Assembly (NCBI GenBank): GCA_016709665.1
Contig: JADJMI010000026.1
Coordinates: 310,001 to 374,000, forward strand
Reading direction: 5' to 3'
DNA length: 64,000 nucleotides
Origin: Betaproteobacteria bacterium
Lineage (GTDB): Bacteria > Pseudomonadota > Gammaproteobacteria > Burkholderiales > Usitatibacteraceae
Shown piece by piece: positions 20,867 through 30,970 of this stretch. Position 1 is the first letter of the stretch. Each line of letters starts with the position of its first letter. The notes beneath the pieces are model-generated. The model was given only the letters and a program-made list of their open reading frames with translations. It ran no database searches and was not told where the DNA came from. A program made the translations under genes and the position numbers.

Positions 20867-21805
20867 ATTCACCGCGGCATGGAGCGTGTCGGCGGGGGCC
20901 ATGGCACACGAATAGCCGGGCACCCGTTCGCGATCGGAGTCCAGGCCGCACGAGGAAACGGCCCTCTCGCATTCGTGGGGCACCACGTAGCCGTTCGCGG
21001 GGTCGTCCCGGGCCGTGACGGTGACGACCGGGATGCGGGAGGCGACCGGGCCGAAGATCGTCGCGAACGAGACGTCCGCTGCGTCGCGCCCCGTGCCGAT
21101 GCGCACGAAGCCCATCGGCGGTGCGAGTCCCGTCGGGTCGAAGGCATACCACCGCCCGTCCAGGAAGGTCTCGACGAAGGCGTGGAAGTCCGGCGGGCCC
21201 ATCGAGGGGGGCGCCCCGTAGTCGATGCTGGTGACGAAGCGCGCGGGGATGTTGAGCGCGCGGCACAGGGCGATCATGAGGTGCGCGAAGTCGCGGCACA
21301 CGCCGGCCGGCTCGACGAGCGTGTCGAGCGCCGAGGTGCTGCTGGTCGAGCTGCCCGGACGAAAGGCGGTCCGGCTTCGCACCCAGTCGCGGATCGCGAG
21401 CACGCGTCCGTAACCCGGCTGCAGGTGCCCGAATTCGCGCGTCGTGAGCTGGCGCAGCCGGTCGGACTGGCAGTAGCGGCTCGGGTAGATGAAGGCGAGC
21501 GCCTCGGCGGGCAGCGCTTCGATGGGCGACTCCGGGATGAGCGAAGGCTCGTCGCATCGCGGGTCGAGTTCGACCATGGCCCCGTAGCGCACCTCGAGCG
21601 GTCCCGGGAAACGGCGAAGACGCAGGTACCGGTTGCCGGTGGCCGGATCGGTCTCGAGCCGGTGCGGCAGCGGCGGGGCGATCGAGAGATGCTCCCGGAC
21701 CACGGCCTGGCTCGGCGTGTGCGCGGCGTGGATGTTGAAGACGAAATCGGCCGGCGAACCGGCGATTTCGTATCCGAGCGAGATCGTGAGGTCGAGGCGG
21801 ATCAT
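20858..21805 (-). CDS. Transglutaminase-like cysteine protease family protein
   Basis: 315 residues, cytosolic by the lack of a signal peptide. An N-terminal beta domain (about 1-110, LDLTISLGYEIAG, YLRLRRFPGPLEVRYGAMVEL) precedes a transglutaminase core with the triad Cys (PAGVCRDFAHLM), His (PPDFHAFVETF) and Asp (WYAFDPTGL). Family members crosslink, hydrolyse or process peptides; this bacterial group has no fixed substrate. It lies 43 bp downstream of the BON lipoprotein gene on the same strand, so it is probably co-transcribed from promoter e. Confidence 0.88.
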   Translation of the reverse strand: MIRLDLTISLGYEIAGSPADFVFNIHAAHTPSQAVVREHLSIAPPLPHRLETDPATGNRYLRLRRFPGPLEVRYGAMVELDPRCDEPSLIPESPIEALPAEALAFIYPSRYCQSDRLRQLTTREFGHLQPGYGRVLAIRDWVRSRTAFRPGSSTSSTSALDTLVEPAGVCRDFAHLMIALCRALNIPARFVTSIDYGAPPSMGPPDFHAFVETFLDGRWYAFDPTGLAPPMGFVRIGTGRDAADVSFATIFGPVASRIPVVTVTARDDPANGYVVPHECERAVSSCGLDSDRERVPGYSCAMAPADTLHAAVNVR

Positions 21806-21848
21806 GCGAGCCCGCCTGCCCCGGGCGCGCGGCGCGGTGGCCGGAGCG

Positions 21849-22160
21849 TCACTTGACCCGCATGTCGTTCTTGACGCTCGTCACGCCCTTCACGGCCTGG
21901 GCCGTGCGGACGGCGGTGCTGGCGTTGTCCATCGAGGAGACGAACCCGCTCAGCTGGACGACGCCCTTGAAGGTCTCGACGTTGATCTCGGCGGACTTGA
22001 GCGTCGGCTGGTCGAGGATGGCTGCCTTCACCTTGGTGGTGATGACGGTGTCGTCGAAGTACTCGCCCGTGCCCTCGGTCTTGGAGGTCGAGGCGCAGCC
22101 GAGCATGCCGGCGAAGGCGGCGATGGCGATGACGGAGGTGATGCGTGCGAAAGTGTTCAT
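21849..22160 (-). CDS. BON-domain lipoprotein (OsmY-like)
   Basis: 103 residues. A lipoprotein signal ends in MLGC with acylated C22. One BON domain fills the rest (DDTVITTKVKAAILDQPTLKS, INVETFKGVVQLSGFVSS, VRTAQAVKGVTSVKNDMRVK). BON domains bind phospholipid surfaces and occur in osmotic-stress periplasmic proteins such as OsmY. An AGGAGC site precedes the ATG, and promoter e gives a leader of about 18 bases. Confidence 0.88.
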   Translation of the reverse strand: MNTFARITSVIAIAAFAGMLGCASTSKTEGTGEYFDDTVITTKVKAAILDQPTLKSAEINVETFKGVVQLSGFVSSMDNASTAVRTAQAVKGVTSVKNDMRVK

Positions 22161-22184
22161 GGTGTGCTCCTGGTTGATGGAACG

Positions 22185-22226
22185 AGACTACCGGCGCGTA
22201 GCTGGCACGTCTGTTCGCTACCGAAC
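22185..22226 (-). promoter_or_regulatory. Stress-regulon promoter e
   Basis: A perfect inverted repeat GTTCG-CTAC-CGAAC (22213-22226) lies 22 bp from TAGTCT on the minus strand (22190-22185), placing the operator centre at about -41.5 for a start near 22178. It drives the BON lipoprotein gene. The operator overlaps the stop of the DUF883 gene. Confidence 0.65.
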
Positions 22227-22580
22227 GCTGGTCGAGGCCGCGCCGTTCGCGTGGCCGCGACGGTTGACCATGAGGCCGGTGACCAGGCCCGCCAGCGCAC
22301 CCACGCCCGCGACGATGCCGACCGCGCGCCACGGGTGGGCGTGCACGTAGTCGTCGGTCGCGTGGATCGCCTGGCTCGCCTGCGCCACCGAGGCCTTGCG
22401 CAGTCCGGTGAGGCGATCGCGTGCCGAGGCGAGGCCCTTCTCGACGTCCGCCCGCAGGGCGAGCGCCTTGTCGCCGGTGGCGTTCGCCATCGACGCGAGC
22501 AGCGTCTCGGTATCGGCGACGATGGTGTCGAATTCCTGGTGCAGCTTTTCCCTGCTGACTTGCTTATGCAGCGTGCTCAT
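22218..22580 (-). CDS. DUF883 (ElaB/YqjD-like) membrane-anchored protein
   Basis: 120 residues. The N-terminal 85 residues are helical and charged (FDTIVADTETLLASMANATG, LRADVEKGLASARDRLTGLRK). The C-terminus carries one helix with the family motif YVHAHPWRAVGIVAGVGALAGLVTG and a short basic tail. ElaB/YqjD proteins are C-tail-anchored inner-membrane proteins that associate with ribosomes in stationary phase. The ATG overlaps the stop of the preceding gene by four bases, so both come from promoter f. Confidence 0.85.
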   Translation of the reverse strand: MSTLHKQVSREKLHQEFDTIVADTETLLASMANATGDKALALRADVEKGLASARDRLTGLRKASVAQASQAIHATDDYVHAHPWRAVGIVAGVGALAGLVTGLMVNRRGHANGAASTSVR

Positions 22581-22996
22581 GGCGTGGCTTCCTTCTCGGG
22601 TTGGGTCGTGGAGGGGGAGGTCGAGGTCGGCGGGCTGTCGGGGACGGATTCGGCTACGACTTCGGCCGCCGGCCCGGGATCGGCCACGGGGCGCGTGTCG
22701 CGTGGCGGGGCGTGCAGGTCCGCCGTCACCTTGACGAGGGCCTGCTCCATCGCGTCGCGGGCCTCCTGCATGGCGGCCTGCGAACGGGCGGCCGCGGGGC
22801 CGGTGGCGGCCCTGAGGGTGTCGAAGGCGCGCTGGGCGGCATTTCGCGCCAGGCGCAGTTCCTTCAGGCGGCGCTGGTAGGCGGTGCGCGCCTCGCCATC
22901 GGCTTTCTTGCCTTCGGTGGCCAGCACGCCGACGGCCGTGTCCCATTGGTTGAAATGCGTGCGCGTGAGCGCGAGATAGTCCGAATTCGTGTCCAT
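22577..22996 (-). CDS. Hypothetical coiled-coil protein upstream of DUF883
   Basis: 139 residues from ATG 22996 (AAAGGAAAG Shine-Dalgarno). It is soluble: a helical N-terminal two thirds (HFNQWDTAVGVLATEGKKAD, YQRRLKELRLARNAAQRAFD, MQEARDAMEQALVKVTADL) and a disordered Pro/Ser/Thr-rich tail. There is no signal peptide. It is translationally coupled to the DUF883 gene, so the two may form a membrane-anchored pair. Function not recognised. Confidence 0.7.
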   Translation of the reverse strand: MDTNSDYLALTRTHFNQWDTAVGVLATEGKKADGEARTAYQRRLKELRLARNAAQRAFDTLRAATGPAAARSQAAMQEARDAMEQALVKVTADLHAPPRDTRPVADPGPAAEVVAESVPDSPPTSTSPSTTQPEKEATP

Positions 22997-23046
22997 GATG
23001 TCTTTCCTTTGCGTGGTCGCCGCGACAGGGCCGGTGGGTCTTTCGA

Positions 23047-23088
23047 AGGGTAGGCTTTTGGCGCGCGGTTCTCTGTGCGGTGGCGAAC
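23047..23088 (-). promoter_or_regulatory. Stress-regulon promoter f
   Basis: GTGCG-GTGG-CGAAC (23075-23088) with TACCCT on the minus strand (23052-23047), 22 bp apart. It drives the coiled-coil/DUF883 pair from about 23040. It is divergent from promoter g, and the two operators are 40 bp apart. Confidence 0.6.
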
Positions 23089-23128
23089 GCAAGGCCCGCC
23101 CCGGCGCCTCGACGCGGCGGCGCGGTGT

Positions 23129-23170
23129 GTACTCCAGCGAACGGACTACGCCGGGCGCCGGGGATAGGCT
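23129..23170 (+). promoter_or_regulatory. Stress-regulon promoter g
   Basis: GTACT-CCAG-CGAAC (23129-23142), then 22 bp, then TAGGCT (23165-23170). It drives the DUF3096-23370-CsbD operon with a leader of about 40 bases. The left half site is the least conserved of the set. Confidence 0.55.
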
Positions 23171-23217
23171 CCGTGCTCGTCGCGCAATTTCGCGCGCACC
23201 TCGCCCAGGAAAACTCC

Positions 23218-23373
23218 ATGAACCTTCCGCTGGTCGCCGGCCCGCTCGTTTCGCTGATCGCGGGCATCCTGATCCTGCTCGTCCCCCGCCTTCTCAACTA
23301 CATCGTCGCGATCTACCTCATCGTGATCGGCCTGCTGGGCCTGATCGGTGCCGGCCCGGGCGTCTGGCGATGA
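23218..23373 (+). CDS. DUF3096 small membrane protein
   Basis: 51 residues, two hydrophobic helices (PLVSLIAGILILLVP and LLNYIVAIYLIVIGLLGLI) around RLLNY, matching the DUF3096 pattern. Function unknown; the family recurs next to CsbD and BON genes. An AGGAAA site precedes the ATG. The stop overlaps the next start (ATGA). Confidence 0.8.
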   Translation: MNLPLVAGPLVSLIAGILILLVPRLLNYIVAIYLIVIGLLGLIGAGPGVWR

Positions 23374-23681
23374 GGATCTCCGCCGGGGCGCTCCTGGTCG
23401 GCGTGGCCGTCGTGTCGGGCGTGATCGGCGGCGTCTACGTCGTCGCCGCCTCGACCGCAAGCTCGATGGCCGGGACCTTCACCACGGCGGAAAGCGACCA
23501 GCGCGCGAGCCGCGCCGAATCGCAGGGCGCCATGACGCGCGCGTCGGCGCGGTACGCGACCGCGCTCGAGCACTGCGAGCAGTACAAGTACGCCAAGAGG
23601 GAGCTGTGCCATTCGGCAGCCCGGCGGGACGGAAGAAGTACCGTCCCGGCGGTTGCCCCAACCAAGGAGAAAGCACCATGA
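23370..23681 (+). CDS. Membrane-anchored small protein, unknown function
   Basis: 103 residues. One N-terminal helix (ALLVGVAVVSGVIGGVYVVAA), then a polar region (FTTAESDQRASRAESQGAMT) and a segment with two cysteines, ATALEHCEQYKYAKRELCHS, recalling the cysteine-paired repeat of the protein at 8557. It is coupled to DUF3096 by ATGA and overlaps the CsbD start. It probably faces the periplasm. Confidence 0.65.
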   Translation: MRISAGALLVGVAVVSGVIGGVYVVAASTASSMAGTFTTAESDQRASRAESQGAMTRASARYATALEHCEQYKYAKRELCHSAARRDGRSTVPAVAPTKEKAP

Positions 23682-23878
23682 ACTGGGATCGCGTCGAAGG
23701 AAACTGGAAGCAATTCAAGGGCAACGTGAAAGAGCAGTGGGGCAAGCTCACCGACGACCAGCTCGACGTCGTCGCGGGCAAGCGCGACCACCTGGCGGGC
23801 GTCATCCAGGAGACCTACGGGATCACGAAGGAGGAAACCGAGAAGCAGGTGGCCGCCTGGCAGGAACGCCTCAAGTAG
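23678..23878 (+). CDS. CsbD family stress protein
   Basis: 66 residues with the full CsbD signature: MNWDRVEGNWKQFKGNVKEQ, WGKLTDDQLDVVAGKRDHLAG and EETEKQVAAWQ. CsbD-like proteins are abundant small soluble proteins induced by general stress; their mechanism is unknown. AAGGAGAAAG is a near-ideal Shine-Dalgarno. It overlaps the upstream stop by four bases and is the last gene of the operon read from promoter g. Confidence 0.9.
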   Translation: MNWDRVEGNWKQFKGNVKEQWGKLTDDQLDVVAGKRDHLAGVIQETYGITKEETEKQVAAWQERLK

Positions 23879-23938
23879 CAAGGCCCTCCACCGGCCGGAA
23901 CCGCGTTCGCGCGGCGCCGGCCGGTTTCGCTTCGGGGG

Positions 23939-24745
23939 TTACTCCCGCGGCTCGCCCTGCCCGTTGACGGTGACGGTGGGGCCGGGTGCGGCGACCATCT
24001 GCACGCGATGGTCCTGGCCGCGGAAGTCATAGGTCACGTCCCAGTAGGCCGGCCTCGCGCCGCCGGGCACGCTTTCGCAGCGACGAACATCCTGCGAGTA
24101 GGACGATCCGCCCGACCGGCCCGCATTCGCGCCGATCGCGGCGCCGGCGACGGCCCCGCCGACGGTGGCGATGTCGTTCCCGCGTCCGCTGCCCACCTGG
24201 TGGCCGAGAACGCCGCCGATGATGGCGCCGGCGATGGCGCCCGGCACGCTCGCGCGGCCGTTGTCCCGCGAGACCTGCTCGCGCTCGGTCCAGCAGCGCT
24301 CGGCGGGCGTGCCGACCATCGCGCGCACGGAGGTGACCTGCGCTTCGTAGAGACGCTCCCCGCCGCGGCGACGGTAGCCCTGGCTGGGCACGGGCACGGG
24401 GGCGTAGCGGTCTTTCGCGAAGCGGGCGTTGGCGGCGATCTGCCGGGCCGAGGAGACGCGGTCGCCCAGGCCCATCGAATCGAGCGACGGGTAGCGGCCG
24501 GGGCGCAGGACGATGCAGCGGCCCTCGAAGCGGGCGTGTTCGCACACCTCCCAGGCGCGTCCCGTCACGACGACGGAGGAGGCGCGGTCGTTGAAACCGC
24601 CGCGTTCGAAATCGTTGATGCGGTTGCTGGCCGCGAACGACCGGCCGCCGTAGTAGTCGTGTTCGAAGAAGGTGATGGCGGCGGACGCCTGCGTGGCGAC
24701 GAGGGCGCCGGCGGTGCCGAGCGCGAGCTTGATCGTGTTGTTCAT
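23939..24745 (-). CDS. Secreted beta/gamma-crystallin protein with glycine-zipper segment
   Basis: 268 residues. A signal peptide (1-22, ending ASA) precedes a beta/gamma-crystallin-like domain (AITFFEHDYYGGRSFAASNR, WEVCEHARFEGRCIVLRPG, RYPSLDSMGLGDRVSSAR). A glycine-zipper 2TM-like segment follows (VPGAIAGAIIGGVLGHQVG, AGAAIGANAG), then a short C-terminal domain with DVTYDFRGQDHRVQM. The crystallin fold often binds calcium; the zipper suggests outer-membrane association. AGGAGAAT is the ribosome site. Promoter h lies upstream. Confidence 0.85.
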   Translation of the reverse strand: MNNTIKLALGTAGALVATQASAAITFFEHDYYGGRSFAASNRINDFERGGFNDRASSVVVTGRAWEVCEHARFEGRCIVLRPGRYPSLDSMGLGDRVSSARQIAANARFAKDRYAPVPVPSQGYRRRGGERLYEAQVTSVRAMVGTPAERCWTEREQVSRDNGRASVPGAIAGAIIGGVLGHQVGSGRGNDIATVGGAVAGAAIGANAGRSGGSSYSQDVRRCESVPGGARPAYWDVTYDFRGQDHRVQMVAAPGPTVTVNGQGEPRE

Positions 24746-24770
24746 GGCGATTCTCCTGGGGTGTGCCGGG

Positions 24771-24812
24771 AGAATGGCACCCGGCCGGGGCGCGGTCTGT
24801 TCGGAAGCGAAC
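24771..24812 (-). promoter_or_regulatory. Stress-regulon promoter h
   Basis: A perfect inverted repeat GTTCG-GAAG-CGAAC (24799-24812) lies 22 bp from CATTCT on the minus strand (24776-24771). It drives the beta/gamma-crystallin gene with a leader of about 19 bases. Confidence 0.6.
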
Positions 24813-24846
24813 ACCGCTCGCCGCTCGTGCTCCGGCGCGTTCCGGT

Positions 24847-25554
24847 TCAGCCCAGGACGCGACGGTAGACCGCGAGATCCGCCCGGAAGCAGGCGCAGGA
24901 AGCGGCCTCGAGCCCGCCGCGATCGAGCACCTGGAGTTCGCCGCGTCGGTAATGGATGAGGCCGCGACCCAGGAGCGATCGCGCCGCCTGCGTGACGCCC
25001 GCCCGCCGCACGCCGAGCACGACGGCGAGGAATTCGTGGGTGATGCAGAACGTGGGCGAATGCGCGCGGTCGTGCGTCATGAGGAGCCAGCGGGCGAGCC
25101 GCGCCTCGACGAGGTGGAACCGCGTGCATCCCGCCGACTGGGCAAGCTGGGCCATCCGCACGAAGAGGTACTTGTCGAGCAGCGTGCGAAGGGCGGTGCT
25201 CCGGGCGAGTTCGCGGCGGAAGGGGGCGGCGGCGATCCGGAGGGCGCGGCCGGGCCCCTGCACGATGGCGCCCAAGGGCGAGAGGTCGATGCCGAGCGCG
25301 AGCGGCGTGCCGACCATGCCCTCGTCGCCGACGAGGCCGACTTCCAGCCGCGTGATCCCGTCCACCGGCGCGAGGAGCGATATGAACCCGGAGGTCGGGA
25401 AGTGCACGTGCTGGACGCGCTTGTCCGGCTCGAGAATCGTCTCCTGGCGGGTGAGCGCCACGTCCTCGCAGCCGGCGACCAGGCGCAGCCGATCCTTGCG
25501 GGGAAGGGCGGCGATGAGCGCATTGCTCGCTATCAGGCGTGGCGAAAGGATCAC
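24847..25554 (-). CDS. Crp/Fnr family transcriptional regulator (second of three)
   Basis: 235 residues from GTG 25554. It has a jelly-roll sensor domain (ALTRQETILEPDKRVQHVHF, VGDEGMVGTPLALG) and a C-terminal winged helix (ITHEFLAVVLGVRRAGVTQA, LLGRGLIHYRRGELQVLD). It is more divergent than the other two in the window, and its recognition helix reads RRAGVTQAARSL. No FNR-type cysteine cluster is present. Promoter i sits just upstream, inside the 3' end of the neighbouring regulator gene, so it may be autoregulated or controlled by that neighbour. It is a candidate reader of the nine operators. Confidence 0.85.
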   Translation of the reverse strand: MILSPRLIASNALIAALPRKDRLRLVAGCEDVALTRQETILEPDKRVQHVHFPTSGFISLLAPVDGITRLEVGLVGDEGMVGTPLALGIDLSPLGAIVQGPGRALRIAAAPFRRELARSTALRTLLDKYLFVRMAQLAQSAGCTRFHLVEARLARWLLMTHDRAHSPTFCITHEFLAVVLGVRRAGVTQAARSLLGRGLIHYRRGELQVLDRGGLEAASCACFRADLAVYRRVLG

Positions 25555-25598
25555 TTCCCGGCTTTCCGGGCGGCGTCGTCGACGGGATTCACGCCGCA

Positions 25599-25640
25599 AG
25601 CCTGCGCCCCGTGCGAGGCGCGGTCTGTGGCCTACCGCAC
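25599..25640 (-). promoter_or_regulatory. Stress-regulon promoter i
   Basis: GTGGC-CTAC-CGCAC (25627-25640) with CAGGCT on the minus strand (25604-25599), 22 bp apart. It drives the regulator at 25554. The operator overlaps the last codons of the upstream Crp/Fnr gene. One half site is imperfect. Confidence 0.5.
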
Positions 25641-26483
25641 GGTGGGCGGGCCCTGAGGGCGCATGATCCGGTCCGATTCGTTGCGAACCACCCGGTAGCA
25701 TTCGCACACCCGCGCCTCGATGCCGGCGCGGTCGAGCATCCGGATCCGGCCGCGGCTGTACTTGATCAGCCCGGCCGCCTGCAGGTTGCCGGCCGCCTCC
25801 GTGACGCCCTCCCGGCGCACGCCGAGCATGTTGGCGATCAGCTCCTGGGTCATCACCAGTTCGTCGGTCGGCAGCAGGTCGAGGCTCAGGAGGAGCCACC
25901 GGCACAGTTGCTGGTCCACGGAATGGTGCCGGTTGCAGACGGCGGTCTGCGACATCTGCGTGATGAGCGCCTGCGTGTAGCGCAGGAGCAGGTGCATGGT
26001 GGTGCCGGCGAGCGCGAACTCCTTGAGCAGCAGCGGCGCCGCGAGGCGGTAGCTTTCCCCCGCGCTTTGCACGACCGCCCAGTTGGGCGCCGTTTCGCCG
26101 CCCATGAAGAGCGATATGCCGAGGATGCCGTCGTTGCCCACCACGGCGATCTCGGCGGAGGCCCCGTTCTCCATCACGTAGAGCAGGGAGACGATGGCCG
26201 TCGTGGGGAAGTACACGTGCCGCATGTGACTGCCGGGCTGGTGCAGGACCTGGCCGAGGACGAGCGGCACCGCCTCGAGATGGGGCTCGAGCCGCTCGAA
26301 GGCCGCCGCGTCGAGTCCGGCGAGGAGACGGTTGGCGATGGCGGGTGCGAGCGGCAAGGGAAGCGGCTTTCGTTCCAGGGGGATCCCCGCGCAGGAAGGG
26401 AACGGCACCGCGGCGCGAGAGCATCGCGGTTCGTGACGACCCACGGTACCACCATTCCGGCTTCGCGGCGTTCGCCACCGCAC
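25632..26483 (-). CDS. Crp/Fnr family transcriptional regulator (third of three)
   Basis: Up to 283 residues from ATG 26483. The first 45 residues are basic and lack family character, so a later non-ATG start near 26380 is possible. The sensor domain (LVLGQVLHQPGSHMRHVYFP, VVGNDGILGISLFMGGET) and winged helix (MTQELIANMLGVRREGVTEA, AGNLQAAGLIKYSRGR) align nearly throughout with the protein at 1303-2046, so the two are paralogues. No FNR cysteines. It sits directly upstream of another Crp/Fnr gene in tandem. Confidence 0.85.
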   Translation of the reverse strand: MRWRTPRSRNGGTVGRHEPRCSRAAVPFPSCAGIPLERKPLPLPLAPAIANRLLAGLDAAAFERLEPHLEAVPLVLGQVLHQPGSHMRHVYFPTTAIVSLLYVMENGASAEIAVVGNDGILGISLFMGGETAPNWAVVQSAGESYRLAAPLLLKEFALAGTTMHLLLRYTQALITQMSQTAVCNRHHSVDQQLCRWLLLSLDLLPTDELVMTQELIANMLGVRREGVTEAAGNLQAAGLIKYSRGRIRMLDRAGIEARVCECYRVVRNESDRIMRPQGPPTVR

Positions 26484-26502
26484 GGTCCCGAGGACGGTCG
26501 CG

Positions 26503-27258
26503 TCAGAGGCGGCCGGTCACGGCGTAGGCCAGCAGCCCGATGAACTCGTGGAAGGCCTGGAAGGCGTTGAGCAGCGCCGGGCCGGACGGGATCCAGGCGA
26601 TCCGCGGGTCCAGCGGCTCGAGGCGCCGGTCCGCCGCGAGGGGGCAGGTGTCGATTCCGGCCTTGCGAAAGACCGCGGCGGCGCGAGGCAGGTGCATGGC
26701 CGACGTGAGCAGGTACGCCGGCCGCGACCGCCAGCCGCGCTCGGCGACGATTCGTGCGACGGCCGTGGCGTTCTCGAAGGTGTTGCGCGATTCGCGCTCG
26801 ATGGCGAGCCGACCGGGCGAAACGCCGAGGTCGATCAGGAGCGCGCGCATGAGGTCCGCCTCGCGTACCGATTCGCCGGCGCCGCCCGACAGGACGAGGG
26901 GGGATTCCGGCGAACGCTTCGCGACCTGCGCGGCGGCGAGGACGCGGCGAAGGGATGCGGCGGACAGTCGCGTCGGGTCCGAGGCGCCCGTGCCTTCGGC
27001 CACGCCGCCCGCCAGCACGATGACGAGGGCGCCGGGCGGCATCGGCTCGCAGGCCTTCGGCGCCACGACGCGGTCCTCGAGCATCCCGACCCACAGGCTC
27101 GCGCCGTAAGGCGTGGCGACGCCGAGCCAGGCGAAGAGCAAGGCGACGGCCATCGCGAGGACGGGGCGGGACCGTGCCTTGCGCGCCAGGATGGCGAGCG
27201 CGACGAGGCCCGCGGCGAAGAGGGCGGGAAGCTCGACGAGCCGGGCGAGCAGTTCCAT
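26503..27258 (-). CDS. YdcF/ElyC family envelope protein (DUF218)
   Basis: 251 residues. Two N-terminal hydrophobic helices (about 8-28, 33-55) lead into a DUF218 domain with IVLAGGVAEG, SPLVLSGGAGESVREADLM, IERESRNTFENATAVARIV and LTSAMHLPRAAAVFRKAGI. These are the nucleotide-like binding and catalytic motifs of the SanA/YdcF/ElyC fold. ElyC affects peptidoglycan and lipid-carrier metabolism; the exact reaction is unsettled. It is divergent from alaS. Confidence 0.88.
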   Translation of the reverse strand: MELLARLVELPALFAAGLVALAILARKARSRPVLAMAVALLFAWLGVATPYGASLWVGMLEDRVVAPKACEPMPPGALVIVLAGGVAEGTGASDPTRLSAASLRRVLAAAQVAKRSPESPLVLSGGAGESVREADLMRALLIDLGVSPGRLAIERESRNTFENATAVARIVAERGWRSRPAYLLTSAMHLPRAAAVFRKAGIDTCPLAADRRLEPLDPRIAWIPSGPALLNAFQAFHEFIGLLAYAVTGRL

Positions 27259-27351
27259 CGGGGGCGGATCGGGTGGGTGGCGGCGCGCAGGCCGTGAAGC
27301 CTACAGCCTACCGCGGCGACCGCATCGCCGTGCGGGGGGCGGGGCTCTCCC

Positions 27352-27357
27352 CTATAA
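27352..27357 (+). promoter_or_regulatory. -10 element of the alaS promoter
   Basis: A consensus TATAAT lies 33 bp upstream of the alaS ATG in otherwise very GC-rich DNA. The -35 region at 17 bp spacing (GTGCGG) is poor. Confidence 0.5.
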
Positions 27358-27390
27358 TCCCCGGTTTGCCCGACGGCGTGCCCGCGCACC

Positions 27391-30014
<2,624 letters not shown>

Positions 30015-30080
30015 GGTCGTTCGCGGTCGTTGTGATCGAGGCGGGCCCGCCGGGCCCGCCCTGACTGTCGGGAGCGCACG

Positions 30081-30897
30081 ATGGAAAATCTCGTCTTCGT
30101 CCTGGTGGGCCTCGCCGTGTTCGGCCTGTTCATCGTCCGGCCGGTCTGGCAGTCCCTGCGCGGCCGGCGCGAGAAGGCCGATCTCGAGCAGTCGGCCGAG
30201 AAGGCCGAGGCCTTCTTCAAGGCGAGCTTCCCGGAACTGCAGCCCCACCTGCATCCGGAGAACGTCGCGGCGTACGTCGTCGCCCGCACCGGCAAGCAGT
30301 TCGCCGCGCGCAAGGAGTGGGACAAGCCGCCGGGGTTCGCCGGGGCCTGGTGGCGCGCTTCCAGGAGGCGCCCAAGGGCGGCGAACTCACGGTCCTGCTG
30401 GATGAGGCCGGGAAGAAGATCCTCGAGTTCGTGCTCGAGCCCAAGGCCGGCGCGCTGGGCGCCGTGCGGGTCGGGGAGGGCAAGTTCACCGTCCGCCAGG
30501 ACCGCGGCCAGCCCCCCCGGGTTTCCTACTGGCATCCCGAGCGCGAGTTCCAGTGGAAAGGGCGCGGGAAGTGGAAGTTCACCTCCCGCGTCGCCGACGA
30601 ATCGATCGACACCACGGACCGCCACTGGAGCGATACGAGTCCCTCGAGCTCGTCGTCCTCCACCACCACGACGGCGGCCGCGGCCGCGGGCATCGTGGGC
30701 CTGGGCGGCACCTTCGACGGCGGCGGCGCGAGCGCGGGGTGGGATGCGCCGGACCGCGGCGCCTCGTCCGGCGAATCCGGCTCCGACGCGGGCGATTCGT
30801 CCTTCGCCACGGTCTCCTCGGGCTCCTCGTCCACGGCCGACGCCTCGGACTCGTCCGGATCGTCCAGCGTCCACGGTCTCCAGCCACTTCGTACTAG
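30081..30897 (+). CDS. Membrane-anchored protein with Ser/Thr-rich tail, frame break, unknown function
   Basis: Starts MENLVFVLVGLAVFGLFIVR, a single N-terminal helix, followed by a helical charged region and a beta-rich domain (LTVLLDEAGKKILEFVLEP, SYWHPEREFQWKGRGKWKF). It ends in long Ser/Thr and Ser/Asp/Gly tracts, probably disordered. The frame breaks at 30340-30343 (four Gs; five restore continuity). The true stop is unclear. The corrected frame runs on without a stop into the glycosyltransferase. A second lost base near the Ser-rich tail would end it at TAG 30895-30897, which I use as the boundary. No family recognised. Confidence 0.55.
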
Positions 30898-30970
30898 ATG
30901 GACGGGCCCGAGGGGACTCTTCGCGGCGCCGGTCGCGGACCTCCTTCCGGTTCGGGACGCCCGTGCGCCC

